From Silvimonas amylolytica (GTDB lineage Bacteria; Pseudomonadota; Gammaproteobacteria; Burkholderiales; Chitinibacteraceae): a stretch of DNA of 64,000 bases. Both the position numbers and the translations under genes were made by a program. The DNA lies in contig NZ_BMLY01000004.1 of NCBI RefSeq assembly GCF_014645555.1, positions 177,786 to 241,785 of the forward strand. The letters run 5' to 3'. The notes under the pieces are model-generated. The model ran no database searches. It was not told the DNA's origin and saw nothing but the letters and a program-made list of their open reading frames with translations. How positions within the stretch are numbered: position 1 is the first letter of the stretch; each line of letters begins with the position of its first letter. Positions 54,254-62,920 of this stretch are shown here, piece by piece.

Positions 54254-55477
54254 TCAAGCCGCTTGCTGGATATGAGCGCGTTCAGCTGGCTGGATGAGTA
54301 GCCGGTTAGCGAAGAAACAGATCGTTGCCAGAATCAGATAGACCACCAAGAGCGCGGGTGCGCTGTGTACCGACAGCAGGCTCAGCAGGAAAGAGGTGAC
54401 GCTGGTGATCAGGATATTGATCAGGAACATCAGCGCGGTGGCGGTGCCGGCAATGTGCCGGAACAACGACAAGCCGCGGCCCATCGACATCGGGAACAAC
54501 ATCCCCTGGCCGAAAAACATCAACGCGCTGATACCGCACAACAGCGGCAGGCTTTGTGGCCACAGCAGAGAGAGCCCAAGCCCCACGAGGACAACTGCAA
54601 GCAAGAGGCTGGTCATGACTTGCTGTACCCGCGCAACCGCAAAACGCTTGACCATATAGCGGCAAACAAAGGTGGCCAGCATGAACACGCAGCCCAGACC
54701 GAAGGCAATGTGCCCAAACATGATCGGGGAGTAGTGCCAGGCGCTCTGGATAATGAACGGACCGACGGTATTGAAGGCGATACTCATCGAATAAATAGCC
54801 CCCATCAGCACGACCATCCCCATAAACTGGCGATGGCGGATCACCTCTGCCAGGTTGCGACGGATAGTGGGCAAGGCCAGCGGGTGGCGGCGGAAATGGG
54901 TTTCCGGCACCAGAAAGAGCACCAGGAGCCACATCAGCGTCATTGAGACTGCAAAGAATACAAAGCACGCCTGCCAGCCCGCATATACCTGCAGATAACC
55001 GCCCAGCACCGGTCCGATAATGGGACCAAGGCCGAACATGCTGCCGGATAACACGCCGATCTTCACCAGTTCATGGGATTCCAGCACATCGGGGAAGATG
55101 GAACGCGCCACCACAGAAATAGTGCCCACCATCAGACCCTGAATCAAACGGGTAGCCAGCAACACGGACAGGGAAGGCAGCCACAATGGCAACAGGCTGA
55201 TCAGTACAAACCCGGCCATGCCGCCCAACAGCAATGCGCGACGGCCCCAGGCATCAGTCAAAAAGCCGGAAAAGAAGTTACCGAAGGCATAACCCAACAA
55301 ATACAGGCTGATCAGGTTTTTGACGGCGCTGTCTGACTCACCCAGGGCCGTGGCCATGGCGGGTAACGATGGTGCGATCAGGTCTACCGCCATGCCAAAC
55401 AACGGCATCAGCAACAACAAGACGGCGAGCAAGCGTTTCTGCTGTCCGGGCGCCAGTGAGAGTGGGCTGTGGGTCAT
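54254..55477 (-). CDS. Bcr/CflA-family multidrug MFS transporter
   Basis: A 407-residue major-facilitator protein with 12 predicted spans, beginning LLAVLLLLMPLFGMAVDLIA. The motif A loop reads GFLTDAWGRRALLLGG, and GLGPIIGPVLGGYL is the motif C antiporter signature of drug:H+ antiporters. It probably exports antibiotics or toxic metabolites across the inner membrane. Its ATG directly follows the TAA of the marR gene, so the two are one operon and the MarR protein probably controls the pump. Confidence 0.88.
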   Translation of the reverse strand: MTHSPLSLAPGQQKRLLAVLLLLMPLFGMAVDLIAPSLPAMATALGESDSAVKNLISLYLLGYAFGNFFSGFLTDAWGRRALLLGGMAGFVLISLLPLWLPSLSVLLATRLIQGLMVGTISVVARSIFPDVLESHELVKIGVLSGSMFGLGPIIGPVLGGYLQVYAGWQACFVFFAVSMTLMWLLVLFLVPETHFRRHPLALPTIRRNLAEVIRHRQFMGMVVLMGAIYSMSIAFNTVGPFIIQSAWHYSPIMFGHIAFGLGCVFMLATFVCRYMVKRFAVARVQQVMTSLLLAVVLVGLGLSLLWPQSLPLLCGISALMFFGQGMLFPMSMGRGLSLFRHIAGTATALMFLINILITSVTSFLLSLLSVHSAPALLVVYLILATICFFANRLLIQPAERAHIQQAA

Positions 55478-55909
55478 TTATTGGTCCTCATCGGGCTGCA
55501 GATTGGTTTGCATCTTGTCCAGCATGGTGTGCATCAGCGCGAGTTCGTCGTCGCTGAAGCCGTGAAACAACTGCTGCTCTACGCCATTCATGGCTGCGAG
55601 CAAGGCGGGCATGCGTTCGTTACGGCAGCGCTCAGTCATCTCGACGAACATGCAGCGACGATTTTCCTGCCATGGCCGGCGAGTCAGGTAGCCGTCTTTT
55701 TCCAGTGCATCCAGCGTCCGGGCCAGTTGTGCCGGGTCCATATCCAGCCGGCCCAACAGGCTTTTCTGCGTGCCGTCGCCGTGTACATGCAGCATCAATA
55801 GCACCTGGCACTGCGGGCGCGTGATACCGGCACTTTGCAGGTAACTATCCAGCCGCCGCCGCTTAAGGTTAACGATGTGCGCCAGTTTGTGGCCAAGGTA
55901 AGGAAGCAT
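55478..55909 (-). CDS. MarR-family transcriptional regulator
   Basis: A 143-residue MarR protein with a winged HTH in the middle: QVLLMLHVHGDGTQKSLLGR, then LARTLDALEKDGYLTRRP and RRCMFVEMTERC as the wing. It is translated directly before the MFS pump gene. Two dyads just upstream are likely operators. Such regulators release DNA on binding phenolic compounds or antibiotics, or on oxidation; no reactive N-terminal cysteine of the OhrR type is present, which argues for a drug-responsive repressor. Confidence 0.9.
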   Translation of the reverse strand: MLPYLGHKLAHIVNLKRRRLDSYLQSAGITRPQCQVLLMLHVHGDGTQKSLLGRLDMDPAQLARTLDALEKDGYLTRRPWQENRRCMFVEMTERCRNERMPALLAAMNGVEQQLFHGFSDDELALMHTMLDKMQTNLQPDEDQ

Positions 55910-55929
55910 ACTGGTCCCTGCGTTGATTT

Positions 55930-55974
55930 ATACAACAATTGTATTTATCAACTCATGACAAAGTCAATTGTCAT
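55930..55974. promoter_or_regulatory. putative MarR operators
   Basis: Two dyads directly upstream of the marR start: ATACAA-CAA-TTGTAT (55930-55944) and ATGACA-N8-TGTCAT (55955-55974). Paired AT-rich palindromes in the promoter of an autoregulated MarR gene are usual; the promoter itself was not resolved. Confidence 0.5.
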
Positions 55975-56152
55975 GTGAGACCCATTTGGTGGCGATTGAA
56001 AACCTGATATCAACAAGCCCTGGCGGCTGTCCAGGGGCTTGTGGTGTGCGAACAGGGCGGTGCGCGGACCGTCATGGTTGCTGATGAGCGACGGGATGTT
56101 TTCTTTGGGAAGGCTTCCTGCAATCCGCTTGAAGCTGGATCAGCCGGCGCAA

Positions 56153-57319
56153 CTACCTGCTCAGGTATTGCATTCCACACAAGAGCGCCAATGCCCCCAG
56201 CAACCACCATGGAGCTGCCTCACGCTGCACCCACTTCCGGCTGCGGGTGCGCCAGGGGGTTTCTACATAGCGATGTAACGCAGCAGCCAGGCTTAGCGTG
56301 ACGGCCAGGAAGGCGAAGTAAACGACCAAGGCTTCACCCAGAAATAGATGGGGCAAATTGCTGCCATCATCCTGAATCCGTTCCGGCAAACCATAAAACA
56401 ACCCGATCAGGAACAAATTCAGTACAAAGGCATGCACCATGTAGATGGCATAAGAGTGCTGGCCCAGCCATTGCAGCGCCGGTGCGCGCAACACGCGCTG
56501 GAACACCCCGGGCCGGCCGCAGACGATACCCAGAATCAGCAGACCCGCCAGCGGGAAGATCGCCACATCGTTGCGCACGCTGTGGTTAAACTGCAAAAAC
56601 GCCAGCAAGAGTGCCAGGGCCAGCCAGGGCGTAAAGGCAGGCAGAACCAGTGAGCGTGCCTGCACCAGAGCAGCAATCAGGCAACCGAGGAAAAAACCTG
56701 CCACGCACCACACCAGGTTGATGTAGTCCGTGCCCACCTTGGCCCACATCATGTACATCCCGCCCAGTGCCAGTGCTGCGCAGACCCAAAGCTTGACGCG
56801 TGGCAACAGACACACCACACCCGCAAACAGCAGGTAGGTATAAAACTCCACGCTGATTGACCACGCCGGGCCGTTAAAGGTGAACCCGGCGTTATGCGGG
56901 CCGATGGCCTGGATCAATAACAGTTGCTGAAAGAACGCATGCCAGGTGTTAGAGACAAATGGATCGCCCAGGTAATAGTCCGTCTGTTGCAATGGATATT
57001 TGATCAACTCCATCAGCAAAAACGCGGCCAGCGTCAGCAGATGAACCGGATACAAACGCCCCAGCCGCAACAACTGAAAGCGCAGAACGGCGCCCCCGGA
57101 TTGCAATTTCTGACCATACGCGGTGTAAATCACAAAGCCGGACAAGACAAAAAACAACTGCACCATCAGTGCGCCATTGCGGATGATCGCGACGTCATGC
57201 AGCGCACGATTCCAGCCCGGAACATGAAACAGCACCACCAGCAATGCCGCCAGCCCGCGCAGGCTTTCAAGTTCAGCGTAGCGGGGGGCTCCAGCTGGCG
57301 CAGAGGGCAAAGAGGACAT
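56153..57319 (-). CDS. acyltransferase 3 family membrane protein (OafA/YrhL-like)
   Basis: A 388-residue polytopic protein with about ten membrane spans. The N-terminal ELESLRGLAALLVVLFH contains the R and H motif residues of acyltransferase-3 proteins, and FFVLSGFVIY is the second conserved segment. These enzymes O-acylate surface carbohydrates such as LPS O-antigen or exopolysaccharide at the cytoplasmic membrane. I chose ATG 57319; a longer frame to 57436 has no supporting ribosome site. A weak hairpin without a T tract lies downstream at 56013-56042. Confidence 0.88.
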   Translation of the reverse strand: MSSLPSAPAGAPRYAELESLRGLAALLVVLFHVPGWNRALHDVAIIRNGALMVQLFFVLSGFVIYTAYGQKLQSGGAVLRFQLLRLGRLYPVHLLTLAAFLLMELIKYPLQQTDYYLGDPFVSNTWHAFFQQLLLIQAIGPHNAGFTFNGPAWSISVEFYTYLLFAGVVCLLPRVKLWVCAALALGGMYMMWAKVGTDYINLVWCVAGFFLGCLIAALVQARSLVLPAFTPWLALALLLAFLQFNHSVRNDVAIFPLAGLLILGIVCGRPGVFQRVLRAPALQWLGQHSYAIYMVHAFVLNLFLIGLFYGLPERIQDDGSNLPHLFLGEALVVYFAFLAVTLSLAAALHRYVETPWRTRSRKWVQREAAPWWLLGALALLCGMQYLSR

Positions 57320-58053
57320 GACGGTGAGGCTGTATGGGAAAGGGGCCTGGATCGTAACCGATGCCCAACAGGCCGGCAATATGGCGACCAGGTTGATCCG
57401 GCGAGGTGTCTGCATTAGCCGACAAGCACATTGCAAAGGCCGTGGCGTGACGCCGGGAATGTCCCCGGGAATACAGAGGAGTTCGGGTCAGTGCTGCCAC
57501 CGCAGCCTGACAAGCATTGCCATAGTCTTAACGCTGAATTCGCGTCAAAAGTCGCGCAGGATGGTGGATCTTGCTTGTTGCAGGATGAGCACAAAGCCTG
57601 CGGCTCAGCGTGTAGAGACCGTTGGGGTTTCTGACGGACGCTTGCGGCGTGTTCATGAATCGCAAGCGCCCGGTAGGCATGGGCGGAGCGGGTTGGCGCG
57701 GTGTACGGGTTGTCGCTGGCACTGTATCGGGCCTGCCGATGAGGTTCTTGCACAATGCGGGCGCCAGGCTGAGGGTTGTCGCTCATCGGCAATCAAGGCC
57801 CTTATCCCGAAATATTCCATTCGCATAACGCGCTTTTTGTTCAATGAACAGCAATCAGGTTCAAGACCCGGCGTTGATACATTGAAATACTCAATCCCGA
57901 TTTTGATTGAATGGCGTCTGTCGACGTCATCAAGATCAGTCGGGTTCCGGGCCCATGTCAGTGGCCGCAGGGCCAGGCTCGCAGCCTGAGTAGTGGGCCG
58001 CTGTCAATTCACCGGACAGGTGAAGACCAACCTTTGTGAGCGAAGGGATTGCC
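57320..58053. other. intergenic region between divergent genes, no gene recognised
   Basis: About 730 bp between the acyltransferase and the NarL-type regulator. Overlapping frames of up to ~220 codons exist on both strands, but none has a family pattern and they overlap each other, as expected of high-GC non-coding DNA. The last 150 bp are A+T richer and probably carry the regulator's promoter. Confidence 0.45.
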
Positions 58054-58689
58054 ATGATCGAGACTATGCCATTGCACGTTGCTGTGGTGCACCGCAACCC
58101 GCTGGTTGCCTGCGGTATCGAAGGACTTCTCGCTGCCGTAAAAGACATCACCGTGTCGATTCATCAGCCAGACTGGGTCGAGTCACTCCGGTTTACTGGC
58201 ATTGATGTCCTTGTGGGAGATTACGAAAGCGCTTGCCAGTTCATGCAGCGGTTACGCGGTAATTCTCGCTATCCAGAGAACGCGCCGCGCGTATTGCTGC
58301 TTACTGTTCGCGATAGCGAGCGGGAGATGCGCCATGCTTTTGATCTTGGCGTACACGGCTATCTGTTGATCGATTGTGATGCGAGCGCACTGGCAGACTG
58401 CATCCACAAACTTGCGGCTGGCCAACGTTATCTCAGTAACACGCTGTCGCAACGGCTGGTCGATTCACTCTCGCGTGAAACGCTGACTGCGCGGGAGCAA
58501 GATGTACTGATGCTGCTCGCTAACGGGAATTGCAATCGGGAAATCGCCACGTCGCTGGGTATTTCCGTGGGTACAACCAAAACCCATGTGGCATCCATCC
58601 TCGGCAAATTGCAGGCCAGTTCGCGCACGCGCGCTGCAGCGATTGCCCGGGATCGCGGGCTGATTTCCATGCCTCACACCACGTCCTGA
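58054..58689 (+). CDS. NarL/FixJ-type LuxR regulator with degenerate receiver
   Basis: A 211-residue protein with an N-terminal receiver-like domain (1-125) and a C-terminal LuxR HTH: LTAREQDVLMLLANGNCNRE, then IATSLGISVGTTKTHVASIL. In the receiver, the acidic pair expected in strand 1 is replaced (HVAVVHRNPLV), and the conserved lysine of GYLLKD is isoleucine (GYLLID); the candidate phosphoryl-acceptor aspartate (VGDYES) remains. Phosphorylation control is therefore doubtful. I chose ATG 58054 with AAGGGA upstream over GTG 58036. No histidine kinase lies next to it. Confidence 0.85.
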   Translation: MIETMPLHVAVVHRNPLVACGIEGLLAAVKDITVSIHQPDWVESLRFTGIDVLVGDYESACQFMQRLRGNSRYPENAPRVLLLTVRDSEREMRHAFDLGVHGYLLIDCDASALADCIHKLAAGQRYLSNTLSQRLVDSLSRETLTAREQDVLMLLANGNCNREIATSLGISVGTTKTHVASILGKLQASSRTRAAAIARDRGLISMPHTTS

Positions 58690-58896
58690 CCCCTTGACCA
58701 GATTCAGCACCAGAACTTGATGACAACCGGCTCTCCATTCATGCCGTCTACATGGCTGTCTGAATGAACCGCATTAACTTGTTCGATTTTTTGGCACGAG
58801 TTGGGCAAGTTCCTGGCACGGCAACCATCGGGTCGAGTTGCACAATGGTTTCATGGTCAGGCAAGACCTACCCACTTTCAAATCAGGAGAAACATC

Positions 58897-59646
58897 ATGC
58901 AACGTTTCGAAGGCAAAACAGTATTGGTGACTGGCGGCAGCAGCGGTATTGGTCTGGCGACGGCCGTGGCGTATGCCCATGAAGGCGCGCAGGTCATCAT
59001 CACTGGACGTGATGACGCCACGCTGGCCAATGCAGCAGCGACGATTGGCAACAATGTCGTCACGATCAAGGCAGACTCGCAAAGCCTGGCTGATGCAAAA
59101 GCCCTGGCGCAGGCCCTCAGTGCACGGCAACTGCGTCTGGATGCGGTGTTCATTAATGCCGGCATTGCGAAATTTGCCGGGCTGTCTGATGTAACTGAAG
59201 ACTTTTTTGACTCGACCTTCGGGATCAACGTGAAAGGTCCTTTCTTCCAGATTCAAGCCCTGGCCCCCTTGTTGAATCGTGGCGCATCGATTGTGCTCAA
59301 TGGTTCGATCAACGCGCGTATCGGCATGCCCAATACGGCGATTTATGCCGCCAGCAAAGCTGCGTTGGTGTCCCTGGCCAAAACATTGAGCGCAGAACTG
59401 CTGCCGCAAGGTGTGCGCGTCAACGTGGTCAGCCCCGGCCCGATTGCCACACCGCTATATGGCAAGTTGGGTATCGATGCAGACACCCTCAACACGGTGG
59501 CGGAGCAAATTCGCAGCCAGATTCCATTGGGTCGTTTCGGTACATCGGAAGAACTGGCTTCGACAGTACTGCATCTGAGCGCACCCGAATCGGCGTTTAT
59601 TGTGGGCACTGAAATCATTGTGGATGGCGGTATGAGCCAACTGTAA
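58897..59646 (+). CDS. SDR-family oxidoreductase
   Basis: A 249-residue classical short-chain dehydrogenase. TGGSSGIG (12-19) is the cofactor loop, INAGIAKF replaces the usual NNAG, the catalytic serine is in NGSINAR (about 139) and YAASKAAL (Y about 151, K about 155) completes the triad; VDGGMSQL ends the protein. ATG 58897 has AGGAGAAACATC upstream, which decides the start. A strong terminator follows. The substrate is unknown; the LysR gene downstream may or may not be linked. Confidence 0.9.
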   Translation: MQRFEGKTVLVTGGSSGIGLATAVAYAHEGAQVIITGRDDATLANAAATIGNNVVTIKADSQSLADAKALAQALSARQLRLDAVFINAGIAKFAGLSDVTEDFFDSTFGINVKGPFFQIQALAPLLNRGASIVLNGSINARIGMPNTAIYAASKAALVSLAKTLSAELLPQGVRVNVVSPGPIATPLYGKLGIDADTLNTVAEQIRSQIPLGRFGTSEELASTVLHLSAPESAFIVGTEIIVDGGMSQL

Positions 59647-59669
59647 TCAGTGGCCTGGTGCCGATCATG

Positions 59670-59705
59670 AAAAAGCCGGAACGCCATTGTTCCGGCTTTT
59701 TGTTT
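59670..59705 (+). terminator. rho-independent terminator
   Basis: AAAAAGCCGGAAC (59670-59682), a 6-nt loop, GTTCCGGCTTTTT (59689-59701), then GTTT. A textbook terminator 24 bp after the SDR stop. Confidence 0.92.
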
Positions 59706-59817
59706 GCGCTTGCTGATTCACACAAGTCAGTGCCGGCGTGCCGAACCCCATGATCTCGACCAGCGCACGTACGTTACCGTAGTATCAGATGACTGATTTC
59801 ATGCGGGGCCATCGAAC

Positions 59818-60747
59818 ATGTTGCAGGCAGAAGACCTGGCTTTACTCCGGGCGATTAGCGATACAGGCAGCCTGTCGCGGGCTGCGGCGAAGCTGGGAAA
59901 AGCCCCCTCGACGGTATCTCACGCGGCACGCCAACTGGAGTCTCGCATTGACGTGCTGCTGTTTGATCGCCGAGCTTACCGATTGCAGCTCACGGCTGCG
60001 GGCAAGTTATTGTTGGCGGAGGCTGAACGCTTGCAGCAAGAATCTGCGCGCAGCCTGCAACGGGTGCGGCAGGTGGCCAGTGGCTGGGAAGAACGCCTCT
60101 GGATCGTGACTGACGAGCTCCTGGAATTCGAAACCCTGTTGCCGGTGATCAAGGATTTTGATGAGCTGAAGTCAGGTGTTCCCTTGCGCATGACTCACGA
60201 AGTACTGAGCGGCACGTGGGAGTCCTTGCGGGAGGGCAGGGCCCATTTGGTGATCGGTGCCACCAACGAGCCACAAAAGATGCCCGGAGTAAGCTGGCGT
60301 GAACTGGGGCGGCTCGAGTGGGTATTTGCGGTAGCGCCCCGACACCCGCTCGCGGCCATGCCTGAGCCGCTGGGCCGCGAAACCATTTCTGCGCACCGCG
60401 CTGTGGTGGTTGCGGATAGCGCCAGGCAATCAGAGGGGCGGGTGTACGGCGTGCTGGGTGGTCAGCCCGCTCTGGCTGTGCCAGGCATGCGGGCCAAAGT
60501 GCTGGCTCAGTGCGAAGCCCTTGGCGTGGGCTGGTTGCCGCGGCATCGGGTCGCGCATTTGTTACAGGAAGGCAAGCTGGTTGAGAAGCGCACGGTCCAG
60601 CCCCGTGAACCCAACATTCTGTACATTGCCTGGCGAGAAGAGTTGGCCGGCCGTGCATTGAAATGGTGGCTTGAGAAACTACAGCAACCGCGCCTGGCAA
60701 AACGTCTTGTCGATGGATTCGGTCGCGATGGAGGCGCTGGGGTTTAA
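59818..60747 (+). CDS. LysR-family transcriptional regulator
   Basis: A 309-residue LysR protein. The N-terminal HTH (residues 4-62) has LLRAISDTGSLSRAAAKLG and APSTVSHAARQLESRIDVLL; the effector domain follows from about residue 90. It is preceded by a terminator, so it has its own promoter. No divergent partner is adjacent; the target is unknown. It ends with a bidirectional terminator 143 bp downstream. Confidence 0.9.
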   Translation: MLQAEDLALLRAISDTGSLSRAAAKLGKAPSTVSHAARQLESRIDVLLFDRRAYRLQLTAAGKLLLAEAERLQQESARSLQRVRQVASGWEERLWIVTDELLEFETLLPVIKDFDELKSGVPLRMTHEVLSGTWESLREGRAHLVIGATNEPQKMPGVSWRELGRLEWVFAVAPRHPLAAMPEPLGRETISAHRAVVVADSARQSEGRVYGVLGGQPALAVPGMRAKVLAQCEALGVGWLPRHRVAHLLQEGKLVEKRTVQPREPNILYIAWREELAGRALKWWLEKLQQPRLAKRLVDGFGRDGGAGV

Positions 60748-60890
60748 GGATTGCATCATTGCAGGGCTGCACGTTGCGCAGGCTTGTTACGCTGAGGGAC
60801 GGTGTTGTGGACTGGCGATAGCAGCCCTGGCATCAGATCCGGACTTTACCGCGCCAGGCTCGATGCCCATGACCCTGATTGTCGAAAATC

Positions 60891-60930
60891 GCAAGAAAAA
60901 GACCCCGCCATGGCGGGGTCTTTTCTTGCC
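60891..60930. terminator. bidirectional rho-independent terminator
   Basis: GCAAGAAAAAGACCCCGCCA (60891-60910) pairs with TGGCGGGGTCTTTTCTTGC (60911-60929), with A and T tracts on both sides. It serves the convergent LysR and lipoprotein genes. Confidence 0.92.
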
Positions 60931-60942
60931 GGTACGTCCTGT

Positions 60943-62799
60943 TTACTGGAGTGAGGTACTCACGGTATACCCGGTCGACAACACGCGTTGGTAGGCATCA
61001 ATGGATTCCACCCGCATCGCACGGAAATTGATGTTGCCCGATGAGGCCGGGTCCAGCGCCAGGCTGGTGTTTAGCGTGCCGCTGGCGGTGGGCGCGAAGT
61101 CGATCTCGACGGAGCGGAAATCACCCGTGTCCGTGTTTTGCGCCAGATAGGCCCGCCCGTACTGGGTCGGGTTGATATTACTGGCGGCAATGTTGAGCGC
61201 GCCGCTGGTGTAGGCGCCAAACGCGCTGGCTGAAACTGGCGCACTGATCACCGGCACGGTGGCGGTGGCCGCTTCGGCCAGTGTCCAGGGGCGATGCGGC
61301 ACGACAACGTTGTAGCTCCCGTTACCTGTACCCGACGGGAAAGCGATAACACTATTGTCAGCGGCATAGGCGGTAAAGCTATAGCTCGCGCTATCCGGGA
61401 TGGCGGCGATGGTTGTATCGGTCACCGCTTGTGTGGTCAGGCACGAATTACCCATCACGTAGTACTCGTTGTCCTGTCCGTTGAGCGTCCAGTAATCCCC
61501 GGCAGCACCTGGAATGTAACGCAGCCCGCCTTGCGGCAAGCCAGGCCCGGCGACCACGACATAAGCAATCGTGCCGCCGTTGTTGGTCGTGTTGAAGTCC
61601 TGGATTTCAATATTCAGCCCGGTCAGCGTGCACTCTGACGAACCACTTTGCCCCTTGACCAATTGCGGGAACACCGACAGGTTCAGCACGCGTTGATCGC
61701 CATGCAGGCGCCAGATGCCATCGGTGCCTTTGCGGATCCGCCAGGATTGCGCGTGGTCAATCTCGACGCCGTTCTTGTCGAGGAACGTGAATGAGACTTT
61801 CGCGGTGACCTTGGTCAGGTCGCTGTAGTCAATCTGCTGGATCACCAGATGGCTGATGCTGCCACCCACCAGGGCAGCGTTCCCGCTGACGTCGTTGGCA
61901 AAGTTGGCACCATTGACATCACCCAGCAAAAAACTGGAAGTGATGAGGGGCGTCAGTGCACTGGCCGCGGGCAGCCCCGTCGCATATTTGCCGCTGAAGT
62001 CGGTCAACACCTGGCGCACCGCAGCGGCGTCGGTCGCCGCCGTTGCAGCCGCCGTCGGCGAGACGTTGTCGCTGGACAGGGTCGCCGGGCTGGTTTCCGC
62101 CGCTGCGCTGACCGTCAGATCATCGGTAATGGTGGTTGAGTTGAGCAAGGTAGAGATCGTGGCGATATGAGTCGCCGGATCAGTAGAGACCTGAATGACA
62201 TCAAGCGCGGTATCCAGCGCACTGGCCTTGGGGGTAAACGGCGTACGCAAAAGATCAATAGCGGCATCCACGCCCAAAGCGGTCAGCACGGGCAGCAGTT
62301 TTTCCTTGAGCTTGCTGACTTCTGCATCGACCGCCGTTTTGGTGACGGCGCTGGCGTTACCGGTTTGTTCGAATTTGTCGAAATAAGCCTGTGCAATCTG
62401 CCCGGCAATATTGGCCACGATCAGATCTGTGAGTTGCGTGATATTGATCTTGTTGTCGTCAGCCGAAGTCGAAATGGAGTGAACCGTATAGATCTGGCCA
62501 TTGACCGTGCCTTTGGCCTCAAACACATAAGGTGCGGTCATGCCGGTCACATCAACTGAATAGCTGCCGTTGTCGCCAATCGATACGGTTTTGGTTGCAC
62601 CCAGGGCATCTTTGACCGTCACTACCCCAACCAGCGGCGCGCCGACTGCAGCCACGCCGGACATGGAAACATGTGTGTCGGTGGTGGTGTTATTGGTACT
62701 TGCGCTGTCATTGCTGCTGCCCCCGCACCCCCCTAACGCCATCAATGTGCCGCTGACTACTCCCAAACCCAGGAGTTTGATTTTTTTGTGCATCTGCAT
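60943..62799 (-). CDS. putative surface or periplasmic lipoprotein
   Basis: A 618-residue protein with a lipoprotein signal peptide: MQMHKKIKLLGLGVVSGTLM followed by the lipobox LGGC; the mature N terminus is a Ser/Asn/Thr-rich linker. Residues ~45-120 look like a carboxypeptidase-regulatory-like beta sandwich (GAPLVGVVTVKD, SIGDNGSYSVDVTG). A helical region (ITQLTDLIVANIAGQIAQAY) and a beta-rich C-terminal half follow. ATG 62799 has GGGGGCT upstream. It is probably attached to the outer membrane; no enzymatic motif is visible. A bidirectional terminator follows immediately. Confidence 0.75.
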   Translation of the reverse strand: MQMHKKIKLLGLGVVSGTLMALGGCGGSSNDSASTNNTTTDTHVSMSGVAAVGAPLVGVVTVKDALGATKTVSIGDNGSYSVDVTGMTAPYVFEAKGTVNGQIYTVHSISTSADDNKINITQLTDLIVANIAGQIAQAYFDKFEQTGNASAVTKTAVDAEVSKLKEKLLPVLTALGVDAAIDLLRTPFTPKASALDTALDVIQVSTDPATHIATISTLLNSTTITDDLTVSAAAETSPATLSSDNVSPTAAATAATDAAAVRQVLTDFSGKYATGLPAASALTPLITSSFLLGDVNGANFANDVSGNAALVGGSISHLVIQQIDYSDLTKVTAKVSFTFLDKNGVEIDHAQSWRIRKGTDGIWRLHGDQRVLNLSVFPQLVKGQSGSSECTLTGLNIEIQDFNTTNNGGTIAYVVVAGPGLPQGGLRYIPGAAGDYWTLNGQDNEYYVMGNSCLTTQAVTDTTIAAIPDSASYSFTAYAADNSVIAFPSGTGNGSYNVVVPHRPWTLAEAATATVPVISAPVSASAFGAYTSGALNIAASNINPTQYGRAYLAQNTDTGDFRSVEIDFAPTASGTLNTSLALDPASSGNINFRAMRVESIDAYQRVLSTGYTVSTSLQ

Positions 62800-62920
62800 A
62801 GCCCCCAAAAAGCCTGATTTATTAGAAGGCACCCCTACGACCCAAGCGTATTGATGCCTGCCAAAAGCTTAGTGACGGTTTAATGCGCTGAATATCATCC
62901 AATCGGGTGATGCAAACTGC

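Noticed and set aside
56013-56042. Terminator downstream of the acyltransferase gene
   Set aside because: A hairpin ACAAGCCC/GGGCTTGT-type stem exists but has a bulge and no T tract on either strand.
57318-57989. 223-codon plus-strand ORF
   Set aside because: It overlaps the acyltransferase start region and other frames of similar length, has no domain pattern, and looks like a chance high-GC frame.
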